Source: Bacteroidetes bacterium GWF2_33_16 (lineage in GTDB: Bacteria > Bacteroidota > Bacteroidia > Bacteroidales > UBA12077). Taken from it: a stretch of 64,000 nucleotides of DNA. The notes under the pieces were generated by a model, which saw nothing but the letters and a program-made list of their open reading frames with translations, had not been told where the DNA came from and searched no databases. Positions within the stretch are counted from its first letter, which is position 1, and each line of letters opens with the position of its first letter. Where the stretch lies: NCBI GenBank assembly GCA_001768565.1, contig MEOE01000001.1, forward strand, positions 1-64,000, given 5' to 3'. A program made the position numbers and the translations under genes. Below are positions 33,154 to 40,820 of the stretch, in pieces.

Positions 33154-33936
33154 TCAGGCTTTTGCCTTTTCAAGTATCATGTTATTGGTAACCAATCCAA
33201 GTACAGGTTCTGTTTCTTTTCCATTGAGAGTTACAAACACATCCTGACATTCGGGGATACTATCGACGATATTTTTTGCATCGAGCAAACAACCAGAAAC
33301 GGACATAAAACTATATCCCCGATTTAGCATTTGCGGAATCCTCGAATCATGATTATCGTACTGAAATAAATCCTGCAGCGTAAGTGTATTGGTATCGACC
33401 TTGGCTTGCGAACCTCCGGTACCAGCAACTTGAGTTTTTTCGATAAGAAAAAGAGCCAATGTACTTTTATGAATCATATATCGAAATACTTTCTCGGGAG
33501 TTAAGAAGGCTATTCTATGATACTCCTTAAAAATTGGATTTTTAATTATATCAATAATCTTTTCATTTTTTGTATCCTCTTTAAATTCGATGTACTTAAT
33601 TTTTTCAAGAGGAATCATGACCTCTTTAACCGGAATGGCGGCAATTTTCTGTTCGGGAGTAAGGGTTTTAATAACATCGCGATACGACCTGTTAGCTGCT
33701 TCGAAGTTTTCTCGACCAAAATAGAAAGCAATAATGGTTCCTATCCACGTACCCCATAAAGGAAGAAGGCTTTGTCCAACAAATGAAAGATCTGGTTCTT
33801 TAGCTCTGTACAGCGAATAATGCGCTATAAGCATAGTGGCAAGAATTACAAATGCTGTAATGATTAATGCAATTAAATTTCTTGGGTTCAACATGCTTTC
33901 ATGTTCTTCGTTGTTTTGTTTATTTTCAGTTGACAT
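33154..33936 (-). CDS. Membrane protein with CBS-like cytosolic domain
   Basis: The 260-residue protein has two transmembrane helices near the N terminus (18-42 and 55-73). The remainder looks like a divergent CBS-pair: VKEVMIPLEKIKYIEF, EYHRIAFLTPEKVFRYMIHKSTLALFLIEK, and near the end DSIPECQDVFVTLNGKETEPVLGLVTNNMILEKA. CBS domains bind adenine nucleotides, so it could be a nucleotide-responsive membrane sensor. Same strand and close spacing place it in the operon with the MBL-fold gene. Confidence 0.6.
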   Translation of the reverse strand: MSTENKQNNEEHESMLNPRNLIALIITAFVILATMLIAHYSLYRAKEPDLSFVGQSLLPLWGTWIGTIIAFYFGRENFEAANRSYRDVIKTLTPEQKIAAIPVKEVMIPLEKIKYIEFKEDTKNEKIIDIIKNPIFKEYHRIAFLTPEKVFRYMIHKSTLALFLIEKTQVAGTGGSQAKVDTNTLTLQDLFQYDNHDSRIPQMLNRGYSFMSVSGCLLDAKNIVDSIPECQDVFVTLNGKETEPVLGLVTNNMILEKAKA

Positions 33937-33985
33937 ATGTTTTGGTTTATTGGTTTAGTGGTTTATTAGGTTATTGGTTTAGGAT
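33937..33985. repeat. TTTATTGGTTTAGTGG-type short tandem repeat
   Basis: The spacer between two operon genes consists of GGTTTATT / GGTTTAGT units and runs into the last codons of the downstream-ending gene at 33971. Low-complexity expansion, perhaps by slippage. Confidence 0.5.
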
Positions 33986-35041
33986 GTAATTTAAATTCAC
34001 AATCGGAATAAGGTTTTTTATCTTCATATCTTTTGAATAGTCGGTTCTTAACCCAAACTGAATTGCAATTGATTTGTACATTACAATATCACCTCCATAT
34101 GAAATGGAGAAATTGTTCGGATTATCATTAAAATAATTATTATAAACTCCTTCGATAAAGAAATTTCTATCTTTTATACCATACCGTATATTTGCACCAA
34201 AAGTTAAGATTTGATTTTTTGATATTTCTGAATATTTTATCATTCCATTTATTAGTATATTCTTTCCAACACCTGTATTTCCAGCAACCCAAACACCAAA
34301 TCCTTTGTTACTGAACTTTAATGTATCTATAGCTTCTCCCAGATAGTTAAACACTTGACCAAAACCCAAATCGATCATGGTTGTATTCCAATTCTCCTTT
34401 TCGTAGTCGGCGATATATTTGTCAATTTGGTCAAAGTGCTTCTTTTCAATCTTTTTATAAGCCTCAGAAAGCAAATCCCTTTGTTGAATATATTCTGCTT
34501 TCTTTATTTCATTCTGTTCAAAATCAATAATCATAGTAAGAGAATCAATTTTATCGAGTATTGACCTGTTGGCTATAAAATTTCCAATTTTATTAATATA
34601 TGATGTATCATATACAGGATCCTTTTTCGAGTATAACTTAACTTTTACACCCCAGGCAATAGAATTAATGCTATCTTTTTCAGCAGTACCTATTGAAACT
34701 GTTAAACTGGAAAAAAGCTTCTCGAGGTAATTCTGTTTTATTAGCTTTTGATAGTCGGTATTTTTATAAAACAGTAACCATGCTGGTTGAGTTTCTATTG
34801 CCATATTAGGCAAAAGGTTGTTATCTTTATAAACCCAATCCAGCTTAAAATCCTTTGTAAAACCAGGTCTGTATACTTGCGAGGGATTTACATCTAGCAA
34901 ATTAAATGCAACTGAGGATGGTACAGAAAAATTTGTTGCTTTCGCTATTTTATCTGCATTGGAAGAGCCGCTTTTTATTTGACCAATAGCATTTATATAA
35001 CAAAAAGATAATACTAGGAAAAAACTAAAATATATTTTCAT
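33971..35041 (-). CDS. Exported outer-membrane barrel-like protein
   Basis: The 356-residue protein has a signal peptide (residues 4-20). The first part (VFRPG-like QVYRPGFTKDFKLDWVYKDNNLLPNMAIETQPAWLLFY) and the last third (regular alternating strands, GVWVAGNTGVG, FGANIRYGIKDRNFFIEGVYNNYF, FGLRTDYS) suggest an outer-membrane beta barrel; a helical insert (SEAYKKIEKKHFDQIDKYIADYE) divides them. Family not recognised. Second gene of the seven-gene operon, 6 bp after the first. Confidence 0.62.
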   Translation of the reverse strand: MKIYFSFFLVLSFCYINAIGQIKSGSSNADKIAKATNFSVPSSVAFNLLDVNPSQVYRPGFTKDFKLDWVYKDNNLLPNMAIETQPAWLLFYKNTDYQKLIKQNYLEKLFSSLTVSIGTAEKDSINSIAWGVKVKLYSKKDPVYDTSYINKIGNFIANRSILDKIDSLTMIIDFEQNEIKKAEYIQQRDLLSEAYKKIEKKHFDQIDKYIADYEKENWNTTMIDLGFGQVFNYLGEAIDTLKFSNKGFGVWVAGNTGVGKNILINGMIKYSEISKNQILTFGANIRYGIKDRNFFIEGVYNNYFNDNPNNFSISYGGDIVMYKSIAIQFGLRTDYSKDMKIKNLIPIVNLNYILNQ

Positions 35042-35047
35042 AGCTCA

Positions 35048-35449
35048 TTATGGTATTGGTTTAAATTCAAAATCATGATTGTATTGTTTGTAAGGCGGTG
35101 GAGGTGTATGATTCTCCTGTATTTCATTATAATTTTTGGGGGTCACGTCTAAAAGCTGATTGTTCTGATAAAATAAATATCGAACGCCAATTTGTGTATG
35201 ATTGGGCAATGGTCCATAATGGCCAACAACCCGTAATGTTATGTTTTGTATAGTATCCATACTAAAGGGTAACACCAAATTATCTGGAGTCTGATCATGT
35301 ATTAAATTTGGCTCATTTGAGTAAATTTGATGTACATCGCCAATTAAATTATTTCTATACCAAATTCTAAAACCACCAACGCATGGTGGTCCACTTACAA
35401 CATTTAGAAATATAGGTCCTGCTTGTGGGTTGAATTTTACTGTTGCCAT
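35048..35449 (-). CDS. Small hypothetical beta-rich protein
   Basis: A 133-residue soluble protein without signal peptide, rich in beta strands and Pro, with FRIWYRNNLIGDV, NITLRVVGHYGPLPNHTQIGVRYLFYQ and a tail of four consecutive prolines. No family recognised. It is the first gene of the operon that ends at 30551, and only 6 bp separate it from the barrel-like gene. It could be an effector or structural component; nothing in the sequence decides. Confidence 0.6.
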   Translation of the reverse strand: MATVKFNPQAGPIFLNVVSGPPCVGGFRIWYRNNLIGDVHQIYSNEPNLIHDQTPDNLVLPFSMDTIQNITLRVVGHYGPLPNHTQIGVRYLFYQNNQLLDVTPKNYNEIQENHTPPPPYKQYNHDFEFKPIP

Positions 35450-35874
35450 GTTTTATAAATTTTTAGTTTGTGCAAAAAATGCTGAATTACTTATATCTCA
35501 AGCTTTTATTAATTAAAAATAATTCTTGTGCTATAATTTTTATTTGCCCTCTAATTATATGTCTCCTTTTTTGTAAAAATCTGACCCAGATTCGTGTATG
35601 TTTTACAACATATTTTTTAGATTTGCAGATTAAACAGGGCTTGCAGAGTGCATTTTTTTTCTAAAAACCCGAAAAATAAAACCTAGTGAAATGCTAAGTA
35701 TTTATAATTATATTTCAAAAACAGCGGTTGTCTCAAAACACATTGAATCGTCCTTAGACTTTCTATCGTGTTTTACATATTACTTTTTACATATAAAAAA
35801 GATGTGGTTAAATTAGCAATGGCTTACATTAAACATTTCGTTATATTTGTATTTCGCACCGAGTAACGTAAATA
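35450..35874. other. Divergent promoter region
   Basis: 425 bp between the leftward seven-gene operon and the rightward glycosyltransferase gene. TATATTTG (35842-35849) fits the -7 element for the plus-strand gene; the -33 region is poor. No gene or strong hairpin is seen. Confidence 0.45.
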
Positions 35875-37836
35875 ATGATAAAATTATCGATCGTAATAGT
35901 TAATTACAACGTAAAGCATTTTCTTGAACAATGCCTTATTTCGGTATTTAATGCTTCTAAGAATATTACTACAGAAGTTTTTGTAGTCGACAACAACTCG
36001 GTTGATGGCTCTTGTGCTTTGGTAAAAGATAAATTTCCACAGGTTAAGCTTATTGCTAATAAAATAAATTATGGTTTTTCGTATGCTAACAACCAAGCAA
36101 TAAAGCAGTCAACGGGCGAATATATTCTACTTTTAAATCCCGATACAGTAGTTGAAGAAAACTGTTTTGCAAGATGTATTTCGTTTATGGATTCCACGCT
36201 TGATGCCGGCGGATTAAGTGTTAAGATGATCGATGGCAAAGGTCATTTCCTACCCGAATCGAAGCGGGCTCTCCCTACTCCTGCTGTAGCATTTTACAAA
36301 ATTTTTGGATTATCAAAACTTTTTCCCCGATCGAAGCAATTTGCACGCTATCATTTGGGGCATCTCGACAAAGATAAAACACACGAAATTGAGATTTTGC
36401 CTGGCGCATTTATGTTTTTGCGTAATGAGGCTCTCAACAAAACAGGTTTGCTCGACGAATCTTTTTTTATGTATGGCGAAGATATCGATCTTTCGTATCG
36501 CATAATTCAGGCTGGTTATAAAAATTATTATCTCCCCGAAACAACAATAATTCATTATAAAGGAGAAAGCACCAAAAAGGGCAGTATTAACTATGTTCTT
36601 GTATTTTATAATGCCATGATTATTTTTGCACGCAAGCATTTCTCTCAAAAGAATGCACGCCTGTTTTCCATTCTTATTAATACCGCAATTTATTTTAGGG
36701 CAACTATAGCTTTGGCTCATCGTTTTGTTAAAAAAACAGTGCTTCCTGTTCTCGACTTTTCGGCAATTTACCTTGGTTTTTATTTCGCCAAACCGCTGTG
36801 GGAGCAATATAAGTTCAATACAACCGATTACTACCCTTCTGAATTTCTGATGTATGCAGTACCTGCGTATATTGTAATCTGGATGATTTCATTATGGTTT
36901 AATGGTGCCTATAGCCGCACAATGCAAAAAGCATCGGCCTTAAAAGGAATAATTACCGGACTTGTAGTTATATTATTCGTTTATGCCTTACTGCCCGAGA
37001 GTTTGCGTTTCTCAAGGGCTTTACTATTAATTGGGAGTGTTATTTCGCTCATAGTGGCATATATAAATCGTTTTTTAGTTCATTTTGCAGGTATTTTTCA
37101 TCAACACTTTCACCGTAATAAAAAGCTGCGTATACTAATTATTGGGCAAGCTGATGAAATAAAACGGGTTGAAAAGCTTCTTGCCGATGTTCGTGTAATT
37201 CCTGATTTTATTGGATTTGTATCTACCGAACCTGATCCTCAAGAATATTATTTAGGTACTGTAAATCAGCTGGACGAAATGGTTAAAATTCATAAGATTG
37301 ACGAGCTCGTTTTTTGTGCAAAAGATATTCCCTCGCAAAGCATTATTCAGATTATGCTTAGGCTTTCGTCGAAAGATATTGACTTTAAGATTGCTCAACC
37401 CGAAACTATTTCGATTATTGGTAGCAGCTCAATCGATTCGGCAGGCGAATTTTATACTCTTGATATAAATTCAATAATAAAAGAAAAAAACATCCGTAAC
37501 AAAAGATTATTCGATATTTTATCATCCATACTTATCATAATTATAAGCCCATTTATTATCATCCTGACAAAAAAAACGTTTCAACTCTTAAACAATTCAG
37601 TAAATGTTTTGTTAGGATTTAAAACCTGGATAGGATATTATAAAGGTGGTGATGTTCAAACAAACAATTTGCCAACTATAAAAAATGGCATTTTAACTCC
37701 ACTCGATTATGTAAATAGCAGTGATAGTTCAGTTGCTTATATCGAAAACCTGAATATGGTTTATGCGAAGAACTATAAGATTTGGACCGACCTGCAAATT
37801 CTCATCAGAGGTTTTAAAAATATTGACAGACGTTAA
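35875..37836 (+). CDS. Family 2 glycosyltransferase fused to a degenerate sugar-phosphotransferase-like module
   Basis: Residues 1-230 are a GT-A glycosyltransferase of the WbbL type: SIVIVNYNVKHF, VVDNNSVDGS, NYGFSYANNQAI, LLLNPDTVV and the acceptor-site GEDIDLSYR. Residues 300-405 have four to five transmembrane helices; then a nucleotide-binding-like domain (LRILIIGQADEIKRVEKLL) and NIRNKRLFDILSSILIIIISPF, the entry sequence of bacterial sugar transferases (WcaJ/WbaP type). The phosphotransferase catalytic part that should follow is absent or unrecognisable. It probably adds sugars to a lipid-linked cell-surface glycan. Confidence 0.8.
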   Translation: MIKLSIVIVNYNVKHFLEQCLISVFNASKNITTEVFVVDNNSVDGSCALVKDKFPQVKLIANKINYGFSYANNQAIKQSTGEYILLLNPDTVVEENCFARCISFMDSTLDAGGLSVKMIDGKGHFLPESKRALPTPAVAFYKIFGLSKLFPRSKQFARYHLGHLDKDKTHEIEILPGAFMFLRNEALNKTGLLDESFFMYGEDIDLSYRIIQAGYKNYYLPETTIIHYKGESTKKGSINYVLVFYNAMIIFARKHFSQKNARLFSILINTAIYFRATIALAHRFVKKTVLPVLDFSAIYLGFYFAKPLWEQYKFNTTDYYPSEFLMYAVPAYIVIWMISLWFNGAYSRTMQKASALKGIITGLVVILFVYALLPESLRFSRALLLIGSVISLIVAYINRFLVHFAGIFHQHFHRNKKLRILIIGQADEIKRVEKLLADVRVIPDFIGFVSTEPDPQEYYLGTVNQLDEMVKIHKIDELVFCAKDIPSQSIIQIMLRLSSKDIDFKIAQPETISIIGSSSIDSAGEFYTLDINSIIKEKNIRNKRLFDILSSILIIIISPFIIILTKKTFQLLNNSVNVLLGFKTWIGYYKGGDVQTNNLPTIKNGILTPLDYVNSSDSSVAYIENLNMVYAKNYKIWTDLQILIRGFKNIDRR

Positions 37837-37848
37837 GATGTCTGTTTA
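37826..37848 (+). terminator. Weak hairpin at the end of the glycosyltransferase gene
   Basis: ACAGAC (37826-37831) pairs with GTCTGT (37840-37845), followed by TTAATAAAA. The stop codon lies in the loop. The short T run makes termination only partial at best, so read-through into the acyltransferase gene is possible. Confidence 0.4.
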
Positions 37849-37872
37849 ATAAAACTGAAAATTATTATTGTT

Positions 37873-39213
37873 ATGGCAAAAATGGAGATTATATTACCCG
37901 CAATGGGCGAAGGAATTATCGAAGCAACGATTACAAAATGGCTGGTAAAAGAAGGCGACGAGGTTAGCGAAGACCAATCGATTGTCGAGATAGCAACCGA
38001 CAAGGTAGATTCAGAGATACCTGCACCACATGCCGGAATTATTCAAAAAATTATTATTCCCGAAGGATCGGTTCCAAAAATTGGCGATACCATTGCAATT
38101 CTTCAAACCGAAAAAGGTGAGAATTCAATTGATAATACTGCTCCTCCAATAAAAAAAGAAGAAACAAAAACTGCTCAGGAAGAAGTTGTTGCACCAGTAA
38201 TTAACCAAACAAAAGCAGCTGAAACAGTTGTTCAGAATGATTCTCAAACAAAATACGAAGGTAAATTTTTATCGCCATTGGTAAAAAGTATCGCACAAAA
38301 AGAAAATATACTACCCGAAGAGCTTTCAACAATTCGTGGTACAAGCAATACTGGACGTATAACAAAATCGGATATTCTAAATTATTTGCAAAATAGAAAA
38401 ACAATCGGTATACAAATTCCTCCTCAACCAATAGCTGAGAAAACTGTATCAGCTGCATTACATACAAAACAAGTTGTAAGCAAAGAACAGTTTTACAGTG
38501 GTGGCGATTACGAAATTGTGCAAATGGATCGTATGCGTAAGCTTATTGCCGAGCATATGGTATATTCAAAACAGGTTTCTCCCCACGTTACTTCTTTTGT
38601 AGAAGCCGATGTTACCAATATGGTGCTTTGGAGAAATAAAAACAAAGATGCTTTTCAGGAACGCGAAAAACAAAAACTCACATTTACACCTCTTTTTATT
38701 GAGGCTACAGTAAAAGCACTTAAAGACTTTCCAATGGTTAATGTTTCAGTTGATGAAGATAAAATCATTGTAAAGAAAAATATAAATATTGGAATGGCAA
38801 CTGCATTACCATCGGGCAATCTGATTGTTCCGGTAATAAAAAATGCCGATCGTTTAAATCTTTCGGGTATAGTTGCCAATGTTAACGATTTGGCAGAACG
38901 AGCCCGCGACAACAAGCTAAAACCAGATGAAATTCAAGGTGGCACATTTACAATTACCAACTTTGGAACATTCGGAAATATATCAGGAACACCCATTATT
39001 AATCAGCCACAGGTAGCCATTTTAGGAATTGGATCAATAGTTAAGAAACCCGCTGTTATTGAAACTCCAGCAGGAGATGCAATTGCTATCCGACATATAA
39101 TGCTCTTATCGTTAGCTTACGATCATCGTGTTGTTGACGGTGCACTTGGAGGGATGTTTCTAAAAAGAATTGCCGATTATCTCGAAAAATTTGATCTTAA
39201 GCGGAATATTTAG
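37873..39213 (+). CDS. 2-oxo acid dehydrogenase E2 component (dihydrolipoamide acyltransferase)
   Basis: The 446-residue protein has the canonical order: one lipoyl domain (1-77; lipoyl lysine K44 in ATDKVDSE), a linker rich in Pro/Gln/Thr, an E1/E3-binding domain (LSPLVKSIAQKENI...IRGTSNTGRITKSDIL, about 134-175) and the catalytic domain with DHRVVDGALGG near residue 418. It transfers acyl groups to CoA in a pyruvate or branched-chain 2-oxo acid dehydrogenase. No E1 or E3 gene lies nearby, so the substrate is not set by context. Confidence 0.9.
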   Translation: MAKMEIILPAMGEGIIEATITKWLVKEGDEVSEDQSIVEIATDKVDSEIPAPHAGIIQKIIIPEGSVPKIGDTIAILQTEKGENSIDNTAPPIKKEETKTAQEEVVAPVINQTKAAETVVQNDSQTKYEGKFLSPLVKSIAQKENILPEELSTIRGTSNTGRITKSDILNYLQNRKTIGIQIPPQPIAEKTVSAALHTKQVVSKEQFYSGGDYEIVQMDRMRKLIAEHMVYSKQVSPHVTSFVEADVTNMVLWRNKNKDAFQEREKQKLTFTPLFIEATVKALKDFPMVNVSVDEDKIIVKKNINIGMATALPSGNLIVPVIKNADRLNLSGIVANVNDLAERARDNKLKPDEIQGGTFTITNFGTFGNISGTPIINQPQVAILGIGSIVKKPAVIETPAGDAIAIRHIMLLSLAYDHRVVDGALGGMFLKRIADYLEKFDLKRNI

Positions 39214-39229
39214 AAATCAATAATATCAG

Positions 39230-39258
39230 GGCATCTGTGATACATAGATGCCTTTTTT
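39230..39258 (+). terminator. Rho-independent terminator of the E2 gene
   Basis: GGCATCT (39230-39236) pairs with AGATGCC (39246-39252), followed by six T. It is 17 bp past the stop codon. Confidence 0.88.
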
Positions 39259-39314
39259 GTAGCCCTGTCTAAAGATTTAGGCATCAATCGTTTTCGTAAC
39301 TTCACAATATTTAT

Positions 39315-39322
39315 TACATTTG
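39315..39322 (+). promoter_or_regulatory. Probable -7 element for the first PD40 gene
   Basis: TACATTTG fits TAnnTTTG and lies 26 bp before the start codon at 39349, just after the terminator of the previous gene. The -33 region (TTTTCG) is only a partial match. Confidence 0.45.
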
Positions 39323-39348
39323 TTATTCTGTTTTGATAATTTGGGATT

Positions 39349-40695
39349 ATGAGGAAACAATATACACTACTATTCATCGTCGTTTCATTATCAATTAATG
39401 CCCTTGGACAAACCAAGCAGGATCTTAAAAAAGTTTTTGTAAACGCAGAGTTTTCAATTCTTTACGAAGAATATCGGGAAGCTTTGCCCTTATTTCTTGA
39501 ATTATATAACTCGGGCCGTAAAGATGCCAATATTAATCACCGGTTGGGAATGTGTTATTTAAATATCCCAAATCAAAAAGATAAAGCGGTTAAACATCTG
39601 GAAGAAGCTATAAAAGATATATCAACAACTTACAAACCAGGTTATTATACCGAAAGTAAAGCCCCCGTAGAATCCTTTTATTACCTGGGTATTGCATACA
39701 GAGTAACCAACAGATTAGAAGATGCTATTGATGCATTCAATAAGTATAAGCAATATCTTAATCCAAATGATATTGAAAACTTTACTCGTGTTGAAGCTCA
39801 GCTAAAAGCTTGTTACAATGCAATTGAGTTATTGCGGGTTCCTACAAACCTTATAGAAACAAATCTTGGTAAAAACATTAATTCCGAATATCCAAATACA
39901 CATCCATTGGTTTCGGAAGATGAAGAGACTATTGTATTTTTGAGCGAACTACGTTTTTACGACGGCATCTTTTTTGCGAAAAAGAGAGGTGGCCGATGGT
40001 TGCCAGCCCGAAATATTTCTTTAGAGTTTAATTCCGAAGGTCCATTAAAACCAGTATTTCTATCACGTGACGGGCTTACTTTGTTTTTACAACGCAATGA
40101 TAATGATGATTTAAATCTTTATACCAGCACTTATACTGAAGGTGTATGGAGCGCAGTGCAGAAACTAAATAGTAACGTCAACTCAACATCGGCAGAAACC
40201 AATGCCTGTACTTCTTATGATGGAAAAACATTGTATTTTACAAGTAATCGCCCCGGAGGATTTGGAGGATTCGACATTTATAAATCGGAACTTGATGCAA
40301 CCGGAAACTGGGCACCTGCATCAAATTTGGGTAGTATAATTAATTCGGCCTTCGACGAAACAACTCCATTTATAACTGAAGATGGTAAAACACTTTATTT
40401 TTCATCCGAAGGTCATTTTAATATTGGCGGATTCGATATTTTTACTTCGAAAAAAACGGGAGATCAATGGAGTACACCCGAAAATCTTGGTTACCCATTT
40501 AATACAACCGATGATGATATTTTCTTCTTTCCTCTAAAAAATGGCGATTTAGCTTATTACTCCAAATTTAAGCCTACTGGTGTTGGAGAGAATGATATTT
40601 ATCGTATCCAAATTATCTCGAGAGAAGATATGGAGGAACGAGAAGAAGAAATCCTAGAAGGTAAATTTGTTGAAGATTCATTAATCGAAGAATAA
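39349..40695 (+). CDS. TPR/PD40 beta-propeller protein (first of three paralogues)
   Basis: The 448-residue exported protein has a signal peptide ending near residue 20. TPR-like helices follow at 25-155 (EEYREALPLFLELYNSG, HRLGMCYLNIPNQKDKAVKHLEEAI), then a six-bladed PD40/WD40-like propeller (VSEDEETIVFLSE, SYDGKTLYFTSNRPGGFGGFDIYKSE, TEDGKTLYFSSEGHFNIGGFDIF). It ends soon after the propeller, in an acidic tail. It is the shortest of three adjacent paralogues and lacks the C-terminal parts of the other two. Probably periplasmic or outer-membrane associated. Confidence 0.8.
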   Translation: MRKQYTLLFIVVSLSINALGQTKQDLKKVFVNAEFSILYEEYREALPLFLELYNSGRKDANINHRLGMCYLNIPNQKDKAVKHLEEAIKDISTTYKPGYYTESKAPVESFYYLGIAYRVTNRLEDAIDAFNKYKQYLNPNDIENFTRVEAQLKACYNAIELLRVPTNLIETNLGKNINSEYPNTHPLVSEDEETIVFLSELRFYDGIFFAKKRGGRWLPARNISLEFNSEGPLKPVFLSRDGLTLFLQRNDNDDLNLYTSTYTEGVWSAVQKLNSNVNSTSAETNACTSYDGKTLYFTSNRPGGFGGFDIYKSELDATGNWAPASNLGSIINSAFDETTPFITEDGKTLYFSSEGHFNIGGFDIFTSKKTGDQWSTPENLGYPFNTTDDDIFFFPLKNGDLAYYSKFKPTGVGENDIYRIQIISREDMEEREEEILEGKFVEDSLIEE

Positions 40696-40820
40696 TAATC
40701 CTTATTCATTTTTTATTTTTTTGTGTTATTAATCAGTCTTTGATCAATAACTTAGATCAGGTATGAGATTAATTTAATAATTTTCATTAATTTCGTATTA
40801 TAAGAATTGATTGGTAATTT

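Noticed and set aside
36313..36807. 164-codon minus-strand frame inside the glycosyltransferase gene
   Set aside because: It is antisense to well-conserved GT2 motifs, has no recognisable domain and is biased to Cys, Asn and Ile as expected for a shadow.
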